Shown: in pieces, positions 1 through 8,688 of the stretch | How the letters are laid out: every line of letters begins with the position of its first letter | Numbering within the stretch: the stretch's first letter is position 1 | From: Synechococcus sp. AG-679-D13 | GTDB lineage: Bacteria; Cyanobacteriota; Cyanobacteriia; PCC-6307; Cyanobiaceae | Direction of reading: 5' to 3' | Length of the DNA stretch: 57,170 nucleotides | Assembly: GCA_003210735.1 (NCBI GenBank) | Contig: QCUM01000012.1 | Span: 1-57,170, forward strand | Made by a program: the position numbers and the translations under genes | The notes under the pieces: generated by a model | Databases searched by the model: none | What the model was told of the DNA's origin: nothing | The model's input: the letters and a program-made list of their open reading frames with translations, nothing else

Positions 1-288
1 AATTACAACTGGTAATGACACTAAGGCGGCAACAAGGCTTTTTGATACCCTCTTCATCTGCGGATCGAAAACATCTCTGTCAAGATAGCAGGAATTAACA
101 TCCTTGGCAAAGTGAAAGTGTAAGTCGTTACAACACAGTGTTGCTTGAACTTAGCATCGTTAACTAAACGAATTCGGAAAGCATTGCGTGAGAGGTTGGA
201 TGACGTTCGAGTAAGCCATGAAAATTTTTTAGAAGGGAACTGCAAAACAAAAGCACAAGTCCTTTGCATGCCTTGTATTAAGGATCAA
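1..288. other. Region without a confident gene at left edge
   Basis: No recognisable gene. A plus-strand ORF (145-402) runs through the right part, but it overlaps the 3' end of the more convincing minus-strand gene at 289-672 and has no recognisable motif. I treat it as unlikely. The stretch lies inside the accessory element whose left end is outside the window. Confidence 0.4.
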
Positions 289-672
289 TCACCCTGCAAG
301 GCCTTTCTGAAGCTGCTCAACGATCTTTCGTCTGAATTCGCTTTGGTTAACGCCAAGCAATTCCTCAAGGACTCTTACTGCAACTTGAAGACCACCATCT
401 AGTGAGCTGGTGTTGTACATCTCGACAGCATCCTCATCACCGGTGTATTTCTCTCCTTCACCGTAAAACTCATAGGAACCTGAGCTCAGGCTGAAACCTG
501 AGGTCCATGTGCATTCCAGAAATCTCTCGTCTTCTGAGATCAAGAGCTCCGCATTTGGTTCTTCTTGAACTGCTGCTGACTCGGTGCCTTCCCAGCCCAT
601 GCAAACAAGTGCGTTGACTCTCTCGAAGTCACGATTGCCGGGATGCTCCTCTAGCGGTGAGAAGTCAGTCAA
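289..672 (-). CDS. Hypothetical acidic protein, 127 aa
   Basis: I do not recognise this protein. It is acidic and soluble-looking, with no signal peptide or membrane segment. The C-terminal ~45 residues (DAVEMYN, LEELLG, EQLQKGL) have the spacing of amphipathic helices. It is divergent from the large helicase-nuclease gene at 918, with about 245 bp between the two starts, so it could be an accessory or regulatory partner in the same mobile element, or simply cargo. The competing plus-strand ORF at 145-402 has less protein-like composition. The function is unknown. Confidence 0.45.
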   Translation of the reverse strand: MTDFSPLEEHPGNRDFERVNALVCMGWEGTESAAVQEEPNAELLISEDERFLECTWTSGFSLSSGSYEFYGEGEKYTGDEDAVEMYNTSSLDGGLQVAVRVLEELLGVNQSEFRRKIVEQLQKGLAG

Positions 673-917
673 GGAGGGCTGAGCTCAATGAGCTTGTTCG
701 TTCAATTTATCTCGATCACATCGAGGGATCATCCTTCATCCCAGCTAGCCAGGTGCTCTCTGCTCTGAGCCATCCGATGTTGGTTTTGATTTGCTTGACC
801 AGGCAGACAGGGTCAAGGACTTTGTCGATCGATGGGGAGCAGCCCTCTGCAGGGGCCAAGATTGAAGTTACACATTCCTAGTGCGGCCCAAGAGGGTTCT
901 TCGGGACGACAGCTGAG

Positions 918-3900
918 ATGAGTGAACTGCAGGAACGCTTTCAACGATGGGCTGACGAGCTCGTAGACCTCACGGCCAGGAACGAGCTGATCAACTTCAA
1001 GGTCACTAAGACTTCAACGATCCTTCCTGAATCAAAAGGGCTCTCCAAGCTTCTGAACGGAGACACGGTCGCGATCACCGAACTATGCGATCTAACCGAT
1101 CCCGATCAAATGAAGCCCGCCAAGGGCGCTATCAAAGCAGCCATCGAGTTCAAAGAGCAGCGCGGCATCGAAGTGCTCAAGCTTGCTTCTGGCTTCGCCA
1201 CCTGGAAGAGCGACAAGATCAGCAACGCCAACGCACCTTTATTTCTTTACTCAGTCGAACTGGAGAACGAAGGGGGTTCCTTCATCAATACCAAGCTCAA
1301 GCTTGTCGACATTGAGCCGGAGATCAACCCCGTCTTGATCCTCCACCTGCAACGCCGAATGGCAGTAGGCATCAAGGACGAGAGCTTCGAAGAGCTGGAA
1401 GACCCCACAGAGGAGACGCTCTGGGAGTTATTCGCCAAGCAGTGTCCAGCAGACCTCGAAATTCAAAAGCTCGACGGTCATGCAATCAAAAACCTGAGGT
1501 ATCCCAATCTGCCGATGGTTGCGGATCTGCAGAACGCGACTGAATCGCTTGAAGAGAACACGCTGATTGCAGCACTCGCCGGAGATGCAGAAAGCAAAGA
1601 CGCTTTAAGGGAGGACATCAGTGACGCGAGGAAGGACGCTCCCAACTTCATCCCCCCTCAACAAGAGTTCCTCGTGCTCGATGCGGACTCCAGTCAACAG
1701 TGGGCAATCAACACCGCCTTGCAAGGACAAAACCTGGTCATTGAGGGTCCACCTGGCACAGGGAAAAGCCAGACCATCGCCAACCTGATCGCGAGCTACA
1801 TCGCCGTCGGGAAGAGCGTTCTCTTCGTTGCGGAGAAACGAGCCGCAATTGATGCCGTCAAGAAGCGGATCGACAACGTTGGGCTCGGGGATTGCTTCTT
1901 CGATTTGCACTCCTCAGAGGCGGTTCGAAAACGGCCTACTGAACACTTCGTCTCAGCTCTCGAAGAAATCAAATCAGTCCCCGATACGGACTTCAGCGCA
2001 CATCAATTGGAGCTTGGGGAAGTTCGCCAGAAGCTGGTTGACCGAAGTGCTGCTATCCAGACCAAGCAGGAGCCCTGGAACTGCTCCTATTTAGAGGTTC
2101 TGGATTTAGCGATGGAAGCCGGCAATGAACCGGCCCAACGCTTTGACCTAGGTGCGTCGTGCATGGATGCGATCACCCTTGACCAGATCAGAGGCACCGA
2201 GAAGTGCCTGGCAGAGCTGATTTCTCTTGCGGCCCAAGACCTACTTGCAAGCCATTCACCTGTCGCTAAGTCAATAAAAAACGGGCAACTTCAAACACCC
2301 CAAGCTATCCGTAGTGCTCTTGATGCTTTGGACAAGCTCAAAGGAGCACGACGCTCGATCAAAGGCTGGCTTCAAGAGGTGGAAGCCAAGGCCCGGTCAA
2401 CAGGCGAAGAGGTGCTGATTAAGAGCCCTCGCCAAATCCAACCGATCCTCGACAACTTAGACGTGATCGGCGAACACCTGGAGCTGATCGCTCCTGACCT
2501 TCGCAAGCTCCCAGCCGTCGCTCAGCTCAAACGTCTGAAAGCAGATCTGGCGCAACCATTTTTACTGCGGTGTTTCAAATATCTCTTTGACAAGAGCTAC
2601 CGCGATTCACTGGCTGGCCTGAAGTCTGCATTGCAGGAGGGCGTGCAGCCGTCAGCAGCAACTCTTCGGGCAGCTTGTCGATCTATGTCTGCCCTCAGTT
2701 CTCTTCATGCGGTGGGTGTGCCTGCAGAAGCGAGGACATATCCAAAAGATCTCAGAGATACCCTGACGAATTTCTTTGAGGCGTTGTCGCGTCTCAACTC
2801 TCTAGTCGAGGACTTATCGCCTGACAGCTGCTCAATCGAAGAACTCGAAGCAGTGATCAGCCGGTTCGAAGAAATTCGAACCAAATTGCCTTTTGCTCCT
2901 GACTTGCATCGTGAGCTCGAAAATCTCGAAGAGCTGGTCGCTGGCTCAAGGGAATTATTTGACCAGATGCTCGACCGACTTTGTGCAGGTGAATCGGCAA
3001 AGCCGATTTGCGATGGCTTGAAGAAGGAGTGGGCGAACTACGTCGAAGAAACCATCCGTATTCAGTCGCCAGCTTTACGTAATTCCGGTCGTCAGTACCT
3101 CGACCGAAACATCGATACCTTCCGTGAACGGGATGCCGATCACATACGAACAAATGGATCTCGCATACGCCGTCTCTGCGCTGAGCGAGCTCATGCCGCC
3201 CGCAACGCACACCCTGAACAGGCCGACCTGATTGAAACTCAGCACAAGAGGAGACGAAAGCGGAAATCTGCTCGTCGACTTTTCGCTGAGACACCGGAAT
3301 TACTCAAAGCACTTAAGCCGTGCTGGGCAATGAGTCCCCTTGTGGTCTCCGAATTACTCCCTCCGGACAAAGCTTTCTTCGATGTCGTCATCTTTGACGA
3401 AGCCAGTCAGATCGTTCCGTTTGAGGCAGTCACCTCAATTCTCCGCGGAAAGCAGACGATCGTCGCGGGTGACTCCAAACAGCTTTCACCGACAAGCACC
3501 TCGTTTTTTGCGACAAAAGAGGACGACGACGAGATCTCGACGAGCGATGACCCAGAGGACGACGCCTTTGACGCCGTCGATGAGGCGGAGTCGTTGCTTG
3601 AAGCCGTCAAAGCGGTCTTACCTGGACAAGGTGTCAGAACCCTCTCGTGGCACTACCGCTCAGAGGATGAACGCCTCATTGCCTTCTCTAACCAACACCC
3701 GGAGCTCTACGGGCGTCGATTGGTTACGGCTCCTTCTACGACCCTGGAACCACCGTTCGATTACCACCTTGTCGAAGGGCAGCTCAGTGATGTCACAGGC
3801 AAGTCACCCCGTGCAGAAATTCAGCGCACCGTTCAGGTCGCGATCACAAATCTCACCCTTCGCCCTGACTTGAGCCTTGCGGTGATCGCTCTTGGCTCTG

Positions 3901-4940
3901 AACACGCCCGCAACATCCAAAACGAATTTGACCGTCAGGTTGGTGAAGACCCATCCATCCAGCTCTTCCCTGAAGGCAGACCAGACGAGAAATTCATCAT
4001 TCGCCACCTGGAATCAATCCAAGGCGATGAACGCGACGTCGTCATCCTTTCAACCGGCTATGGCCCAAGGGAGATCGGGAAGCTCCAGTACTCCTTTGGG
4101 CCGATCAACATAGACAAAAATCTGTCTGGCTTAAGACGCCTGAATGTCGCCATTACCAGGGCCCGTAAGCGCGTGGAGGTTGTTTCAACCATCAATCCCT
4201 ATCAATACGACGACAACAGACTGAACAGCATTGGTGCGAAAGGGCTGATCCAATACCTGCGCTTCGTGCATAGCGGAGGCGAAGACCTCGGAGATTTGTC
4301 GGCGGACACAGTGCCGATGAATCCGTTCGAACAAGACATTTACGACTCGCTTCGCAAACAAGGGATTGGAATGGTGCCCCAGTACGGAGTTTCTGGTTAT
4401 CGCCTTGATTTTGCGGTGCAGCACCCCGACAGCCCAGGGCGCTTTATTCTTGCGATTGAAGCCGACGGGGCCTCGTATCACTCCTCAGAAACGGCAAGAG
4501 ATCGTGATCGCATCCGCCAGTCACACCTAGAACGACTGGGTTGGAAGTTTCACCGAATCTGGTCCACCGAGTGGTTCCGGAATAAAGAATCTGAAGTCTT
4601 CTTGGCGGTGCAGGCAATTGAAGAAGCGATCAATACCTATCAGGAAGACCCAGAACCGCTTCAGCCTGAACCTCCGCGAGAACTACAGGAGCTGTTGAGC
4701 CATACCCCTGAAAAGCAAGGGAACGAGCCCTCAATGCCTCAGCTGGCATCAATCGAGGAGTACGGCAATGAGTTGGCTGAGTACATTATCTGGTTTTGTT
4801 CTGACGGCATATTGCATTCAGATGATGAGATCTTTGAAGCCGTATTTAGAAAACTCCCATTCAGCAGAAGAGGATCAAAAATTGTTAGTCAAATATATGG
4901 TGAAATAGAGAATCTTCGGACGACTGGACGAATAAAATAA
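918..4940 (+). CDS. DUF4011 / superfamily 1 helicase / Vsr-like endonuclease, Hhe-type defence protein
   Basis: A 1340-residue multidomain protein. The N-terminus (WADELVDLTARNELINFK) is typical of DUF4011. An SF1 (DNA2/NAM7-type) helicase core follows, with Walker A GPPGTGKS at residues 277-284, DEAS (motif II) at 827-830, GDSKQL shortly after, and the late motif NVAITRARKRVEVV. The C-terminal ~200 residues contain a Vsr/MTES_1575-like restriction-endonuclease fold with E-A-D-G at 1181-1184 and the IWSTEWF segment common in this nuclease family. The order DUF4011-helicase-Vsr matches the single-gene anti-phage family I know as Hhe (Gao and colleagues). Position supports a defence role: it sits in an integrated element beside two serine recombinases. 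The start ATG at 918 has only a weak Shine-Dalgarno. Domain assignment is confident; the anti-phage role is inferred. Confidence 0.85.
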   Translation: MSELQERFQRWADELVDLTARNELINFKVTKTSTILPESKGLSKLLNGDTVAITELCDLTDPDQMKPAKGAIKAAIEFKEQRGIEVLKLASGFATWKSDKISNANAPLFLYSVELENEGGSFINTKLKLVDIEPEINPVLILHLQRRMAVGIKDESFEELEDPTEETLWELFAKQCPADLEIQKLDGHAIKNLRYPNLPMVADLQNATESLEENTLIAALAGDAESKDALREDISDARKDAPNFIPPQQEFLVLDADSSQQWAINTALQGQNLVIEGPPGTGKSQTIANLIASYIAVGKSVLFVAEKRAAIDAVKKRIDNVGLGDCFFDLHSSEAVRKRPTEHFVSALEEIKSVPDTDFSAHQLELGEVRQKLVDRSAAIQTKQEPWNCSYLEVLDLAMEAGNEPAQRFDLGASCMDAITLDQIRGTEKCLAELISLAAQDLLASHSPVAKSIKNGQLQTPQAIRSALDALDKLKGARRSIKGWLQEVEAKARSTGEEVLIKSPRQIQPILDNLDVIGEHLELIAPDLRKLPAVAQLKRLKADLAQPFLLRCFKYLFDKSYRDSLAGLKSALQEGVQPSAATLRAACRSMSALSSLHAVGVPAEARTYPKDLRDTLTNFFEALSRLNSLVEDLSPDSCSIEELEAVISRFEEIRTKLPFAPDLHRELENLEELVAGSRELFDQMLDRLCAGESAKPICDGLKKEWANYVEETIRIQSPALRNSGRQYLDRNIDTFRERDADHIRTNGSRIRRLCAERAHAARNAHPEQADLIETQHKRRRKRKSARRLFAETPELLKALKPCWAMSPLVVSELLPPDKAFFDVVIFDEASQIVPFEAVTSILRGKQTIVAGDSKQLSPTSTSFFATKEDDDEISTSDDPEDDAFDAVDEAESLLEAVKAVLPGQGVRTLSWHYRSEDERLIAFSNQHPELYGRRLVTAPSTTLEPPFDYHLVEGQLSDVTGKSPRAEIQRTVQVAITNLTLRPDLSLAVIALGSEHARNIQNEFDRQVGEDPSIQLFPEGRPDEKFIIRHLESIQGDERDVVILSTGYGPREIGKLQYSFGPINIDKNLSGLRRLNVAITRARKRVEVVSTINPYQYDDNRLNSIGAKGLIQYLRFVHSGGEDLGDLSADTVPMNPFEQDIYDSLRKQGIGMVPQYGVSGYRLDFAVQHPDSPGRFILAIEADGASYHSSETARDRDRIRQSHLERLGWKFHRIWSTEWFRNKESEVFLAVQAIEEAINTYQEDPEPLQPEPPRELQELLSHTPEKQGNEPSMPQLASIEEYGNELAEYIIWFCSDGILHSDDEIFEAVFRKLPFSRRGSKIVSQIYGEIENLRTTGRIK

Positions 4941-5092
4941 GACAAAAAACTAAACCAGCTTCCAGAATATTTTCAAACAAATTATTGGCTGCACTGGCTT
5001 CCCTGCGCTTGAAGGGCTGATTCTTATGTCGCTTATGAGATTGCTGCAAAGACTGACTGGCCGATCGTTACAGGTTCAACTACCGTAGACTC

Positions 5093-5866
5093 TTGGAACA
5101 AGTGGTTCGGTGCACGTTGTCTTCGCCTGATCGCTCGCTGAGTTCGTCGCGTTGGCTTGCCTACTACCGGGTCAGTACAGATCGTCAGGGACAGTCCGGA
5201 CTGGGCCTTGAAGCGCAGCGGGCCAAGGTGGAAGCCATGGCCTCCGAGAGGGGGGCTGTGATCGCGGCTGAATTCGTGGAGGTGGAGAGCGGTCGCAAGA
5301 ACGATCGCCCGCAGTTGGCCACGGCCCTTGCTCAGGCCCGTGCGGAGAAGGCTGTCATTGCTGTAGCCAAGATCGATCGTCTGGCTCGTGATGCTGGCTT
5401 CGTCTTGAAGCTCGCCAATGAGGCTGAGAAGAACGGGATGGGTGGCTTTGTCTTTTGCGACCTGCCGGATATTGATGCCACCACCAGTGCTGGTCGGATG
5501 GTGCTCACGATGATGGCCAGCGTTGCTGAGTTCGAAGCGCGCCGAATCAGCGAGCGCACCAAGGAAGCGTTGGCCGCTGCAAAGGCCAGAGGTGTTCGAC
5601 TGGGGGGATACCGGCAAGGTGCGGCTGAGAGGGCTTCAGAGCGCAAACAGAAGGCCATTGCTGATGCCGAGGGGTTGCGTGGAGTTCTTGAGCCAATGGT
5701 TCGCGCAGGCTTGAGTTACAGGGCCATGGCTGATTCGCTCGCAGGTGTTGGCAAGGTCAGCAGTACGGGACGACCTCTTGCTCCGGCGCAGATTGGTCGG
5801 ATCCTCCAGCGCTTGGGTTTGCCGGGAAAGCTGCTGGGCGGTGACCAGGCTTGGGTTGCTGCCTGA
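5093..5866 (+). CDS. Small serine recombinase (resolvase/invertase family)
   Basis: The 257-residue protein has the resolvase N-terminal catalytic domain: AYYRVSTDRQG carries the nucleophilic serine at about residue 28, followed by KIDRLARD and the ERTKEALAAAKARGVRLGG linker at the end of the catalytic helix. The remaining ~90 residues (ADSLAGVGKVSSTGRPLAPAQIGRILQRLG) form the short DNA-binding tail seen in site-specific resolvases. The annotated TTG start at 5093 is uncertain; translation could start closer to WLAYYRVS. It faces tail-to-tail with the large serine recombinase at 6004. Likely roles are cointegrate resolution or inversion inside the mobile element; the target site is not identifiable here. 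Confidence 0.9.
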   Translation: MEQVVRCTLSSPDRSLSSSRWLAYYRVSTDRQGQSGLGLEAQRAKVEAMASERGAVIAAEFVEVESGRKNDRPQLATALAQARAEKAVIAVAKIDRLARDAGFVLKLANEAEKNGMGGFVFCDLPDIDATTSAGRMVLTMMASVAEFEARRISERTKEALAAAKARGVRLGGYRQGAAERASERKQKAIADAEGLRGVLEPMVRAGLSYRAMADSLAGVGKVSSTGRPLAPAQIGRILQRLGLPGKLLGGDQAWVAA

Positions 5867-5973
5867 TGGGTCAAGGAAGCAGCGCTGACGTGATCCGGAA
5901 CTCGTCGACCCTCGCCATTCGTATGGAAGTCCTTGATCGCGACGATTCTGTAGGCAGCATCGACGCTTTTTGA
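5866..5973 (+). CDS. Possible 35-aa ORF translationally coupled to the resolvase
   Basis: An ATG overlaps the resolvase stop codon in the arrangement TGATG (5864-5868), giving a 35-codon ORF (starts MGQGSSADVIRNSS, ends SIDAF). It lies between the two convergent recombinase genes. The overlap is the usual geometry of translational coupling, but the peptide has no recognisable family and could be a chance extension. Confidence 0.3.
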   Translation: MGQGSSADVIRNSSTLAIRMEVLDRDDSVGSIDAF

Positions 5974-6003
5974 ACCCCATCCCAGTTGATGAGCGTTGAG
6001 GGC

Positions 6004-7530
6004 CTAGTGCTGTTCGCCTAGCCGCTGCCACTCCTCGTCCCAGCGGTCGTGGTTTTTTTCGTGGAAGTCCTCCAGAGCGGCACCACTGAGGAGGAGTCGA
6101 TGCCAGCCGAGGCGGTCTGGACCGTCGTCACGTAGCGGTGCACGCCTTACCCGCCCATCGGGCAGTACCTCCTCTCCGTAAGAAACCCCGGCATTAGTGA
6201 TTACTGGCCAGTCATCGGGTGGTTCGCCGACAGTTCCATCAGCTAAGACGACACGCAGCGGCCGGCCCTCGTCGCAGTGGACCGATCTGATTAAGGCGCG
6301 ATAAATGCGCGGCTTCAGCTCAGCGGGGATCCAGTACCAATCGAGGGTGTCCCTGCCTTTGATCCAGTCCTGCGCGAGGGTTTGCCAGTGACTTAGGTCA
6401 GTCGACTGGAGCTCCGCCAGCTGCCGATCTAGGGCCTCGATCTGCGGCCTAAGAGTTGCCTCCAACGCGGGGGCGCTCTTGATGGCCTTCTCTAAGGCCT
6501 TCTGCTGCCCTTGCAGTTCGATCTCCTGTGGCGTGGCCTGTCTCCCTTGGGTGGCCTCCAGAAGTCGTCGCGGTGCCGTCTTTGTTGCCTTGGCCAGTGC
6601 TGCGCTGACTGCCCAATTGATCATCACGGTCCTGACCTGTTGATTGTTGCCGCACGTCTGCCGCATGCACTTCAAAGCAGAGCGTCTGTTTGCTGACCCC
6701 ATAGGGCGACCGCATCGATCGCAGAACACCAGACCTCTTAGGGGGTGGCTCTCCACTGCTTCGGCGGTGGGTCGTTTCCACCCCTTCGCATGCCGTTCTG
6801 TGACCTTCGCGATCTGAGCCGGTTCGCCAGCGTTCAAGACCAGCTGGACGACCATCGGATGGGTTAGCCACTTGCGGCAGCTGCTGGCACTGCGGAGCGG
6901 GATGCCTTGCTGCTGACACCAGCGGAACAGCTCGGCATGGGTGCAGGCAGTGCTCAGGTATTGCTCGACCAGGGCGCGGGCCTTGGGATAAAGCGCCTCG
7001 TCTCTTATCGGGACCCGCTCTTTCGCTGCTGGTGGATCGTCACCTCTACGAATGCTGGCCCGCGTTGGGATGCGAACCCCCCAGGGAGCTCTGGCGCTAT
7101 GAGAGACGCCTGCGTCTTTGAACGCCTGGTAGGTCTGGTGAATCCTCCGTGACTTCCTTCTGCTCTCGTCTCTGGCGACTGCTGCGAAGAGATCTTGTCC
7201 TAGTTCTCCAGGCTCCTCCTCATGCCCTACCTGAAGGTTGAGGATCTTCGCTCCGGCCTCCCTTAGTGAACGGTTGATCCGGGCGGTGTTCCACTCGCTA
7301 CGGCTCAGACGGTCAAGGCTATTGACGATGAGGACAGAGACCTTGCCCCGGTCAACCCACTCGATGAGTTCTTCAAAACCTGGTCGCTCGACATCTTCCT
7401 TAAAAGCGCTGAGGCCAAGGTCCTCGAAGACTTTCTCAGCATCTGCTTTAAGCAATGCAGCGCGCTGAACTTCGACGGTGACGTTGTCTGTCTGCCCTTT
7501 ATCCGAGATCCTCAGATAACCGACCCTCAT
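6004..7530 (-). CDS. Large serine recombinase / integrase of the mobile element
   Basis: A large serine recombinase. The element's own start is probably the ATG at 7530 (MRVGYLRISDKGQ), giving 508 residues with the catalytic serine at residue 9. After the resolvase domain (NSLDRLSRSEWNTARINRSL, then RRKSRRIHQTY) come the recombinase domain (CRKWLTHPMVVQLV) and a zinc-ribbon segment (GLVFCDRCGRPMGS, then CMRQTCG), ending with a coiled, Gln/Leu-rich C-terminal part. This layout is typical of phage and ICE integrases. The reading frame stays open upstream to 7722, running into the first codons of a yraN-like host gene. It presumably catalysed integration of the region to its left. Confidence in family is high; start choice is by alignment with the family. 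Confidence 0.9.
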   Translation of the reverse strand: MRVGYLRISDKGQTDNVTVEVQRAALLKADAEKVFEDLGLSAFKEDVERPGFEELIEWVDRGKVSVLIVNSLDRLSRSEWNTARINRSLREAGAKILNLQVGHEEEPGELGQDLFAAVARDESRRKSRRIHQTYQAFKDAGVSHSARAPWGVRIPTRASIRRGDDPPAAKERVPIRDEALYPKARALVEQYLSTACTHAELFRWCQQQGIPLRSASSCRKWLTHPMVVQLVLNAGEPAQIAKVTERHAKGWKRPTAEAVESHPLRGLVFCDRCGRPMGSANRRSALKCMRQTCGNNQQVRTVMINWAVSAALAKATKTAPRRLLEATQGRQATPQEIELQGQQKALEKAIKSAPALEATLRPQIEALDRQLAELQSTDLSHWQTLAQDWIKGRDTLDWYWIPAELKPRIYRALIRSVHCDEGRPLRVVLADGTVGEPPDDWPVITNAGVSYGEEVLPDGRVRRAPLRDDGPDRLGWHRLLLSGAALEDFHEKNHDRWDEEWQRLGEQH

Positions 7531-7584
7531 TGCGTTCTCGCCAAGAGTTGATGCTTCACTCTTGTCCAGCTTATAAGGGGATTG

Positions 7585-7683
7585 GCGCCAGCTCCAGTTG
7601 CGATCCAATAAATGCCAGCCCTTGCGGATCAGCAGATTCAGAACGCGTGTCTCTGCAGCAGCCCCAAGCTCCTGCGGGTTCAT
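7585..7683 (-). pseudogene. yraN: Truncated 5' end of yraN (UPF0102), interrupted by the element
   Basis: About 31 to 33 codons starting at the ATG at 7683 (MNPQELGAAAETRVLNLL, then RKGWHLLDRNWSWR) match the N-terminus of the YraN / UPF0102 nuclease-like family, in which this segment is normally followed by a (W/L)GE(L/I)DL(V/I) motif. Here the frame instead runs into about 18 unrelated codons and then the large serine recombinase. The rest of yraN is absent from the window. The simplest reading is integration into yraN around 7580-7595, leaving the host start codon on the right side. The other half should be found at the element's left end, outside the window. Confidence 0.7.
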
Positions 7684-7764
7684 GCTCCGGCTTTCGTTGG
7701 TCGCTGAAGCGTTCCCCCCCAACGGCGATGCGCCCTAGGGTTTGGTCAACCTTGGCCGCTTCGG

Positions 7765-8250
7765 ATGCGCTCCCGCCTTCTGTCTTTGTTCGGCGCCCTT
7801 GCACTGTTGATCCTGGTCTTTGCCTCCGTACCGGCGGTCAATGCCGCTATCGATGTAGCCAAGCAGGTGCTGATCGGGTCCGACTATTCCGGCAAGGATC
7901 TTCGTGGCGCGACGTTCAACCTCAGCAACCTTCGGGAGGCCAATCTCTCCGGCTCGGATCTGCGTGGGGCCAGCCTTTACGGCGCCAAGCTTCAGGACGC
8001 TGACCTCAGCGATGCCGATCTGCGTGAAGCAACGCTCGACTCCGCTGTTCTCACCGGTACCAACCTCTCCGGAGCGGTGCTTGAAGGAGCGTTCGCGTTC
8101 AACACACGGTTCAAGAATGTTGTGATCATCGGAACCGATTTCACTGACGTGCCGATGCGCGGCGATCAGCTCAAGAGCCTTTGCGCTGTGGCCGAGGGCA
8201 ACAATCCAGTGACTGGTCGCGCCACCCGGGACAGCCTCGGTTGCAGTTGA
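7765..8250 (+). CDS. Exported pentapeptide-repeat protein (probably thylakoid-lumenal)
   Basis: 161 residues. The first ~27 residues form a signal peptide (basic MRSR, hydrophobic LLSLFGALALLILVFASV, then AVNA before AIDVAK). Residues ~45-115 are pentapeptide repeats of the A(D/N)LxX type (DLRGATF, NLREANL, DLRGASL, DLSDADL, DLREATL), which fold as a right-handed quadrilateral helix. A short C-terminal segment contains two cysteines (KSLCAVAEG, SLGCS) that could form a disulfide. Similar small lumenal pentapeptide proteins are common in cyanobacteria and chloroplasts; the exact role is unknown. It is followed after 3 bp by the next gene. Confidence 0.9.
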   Translation: MRSRLLSLFGALALLILVFASVPAVNAAIDVAKQVLIGSDYSGKDLRGATFNLSNLREANLSGSDLRGASLYGAKLQDADLSDADLREATLDSAVLTGTNLSGAVLEGAFAFNTRFKNVVIIGTDFTDVPMRGDQLKSLCAVAEGNNPVTGRATRDSLGCS

Positions 8251-8253
8251 TTC

Positions 8254-8688
8254 ATGAGTTTTGATCCCCGCAGCCTTGATCGTTTGCGTGAGCTGGGCCG
8301 TCAGCTTCCCAAGCCCTTGCCGGAACCGGATGTGCCCGTCACGCCGAAAGCCCGACAGGTGAGGCACAAGGTTGAAACGGAGCAGAACCCTGAGAAGCTG
8401 TTCCGCGAACTGATGCAGGTGAGTGAAGACGGCACGGTGCCCGAGCACCTCATGGCCAGGCTGAAGATGCTTGAGGTGGAGCGATCCTCCAGCGCAAAAG
8501 CTGCTGTTGTTGATGCATCGAAGGTTGATTCCCAGTTGCCTCCTCCTCCTGTGACCCAAGGCGGCAAGGGCAAGTCAACCCGTCCGAATCGGCCGGATGT
8601 TGCTCCCGGCAGCGAGGAGGAAAGCCTCTACATCGCCTTCGGTCAGATGTTCCACGAAATGCTGGAGGAGGATGGGGACGACGTTTGA
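8254..8688 (+). CDS. Conserved picocyanobacterial hypothetical protein, 144 aa
   Basis: I do not recognise a named family. The N-terminal ~80 residues ([20 protein letters not shown], then [10 protein letters not shown] and LMARLKMLE) look helical; a low-complexity Pro/Ser/Gly-rich linker follows (about residues 85-120) and an acidic C-terminus ([12 protein letters not shown]). It sits 3 bp after the pentapeptide gene, and its stop overlaps the TTG start of rlmH (TTGA), so it is co-transcribed and probably translationally coupled with rlmH. Coupling to a late 50S-assembly methyltransferase hints at, but does not prove, a link to translation. Confidence 0.8.
   Translation: MSFDPRSLDRLRELGRQLPKPLPEPDVPVTPKARQVRHKVETEQNPEKLFRELMQVSEDGTVPEHLMARLKMLEVERSSSAKAAVVDASKVDSQLPPPPVTQGGKGKSTRPNRPDVAPGSEEESLYIAFGQMFHEMLEEDGDDV

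Noticed and set aside
145..402. Plus-strand ORF of 85 codons
   Set aside because: It overlaps the 3' end of the minus-strand gene at 289-672, has no recognisable motif and less protein-like composition.
7735..8559. 274-codon minus-strand ORF opposite the pentapeptide gene
   Set aside because: The antisense of pentapeptide repeats is often open; the plus-strand protein has a signal peptide and regular repeats.
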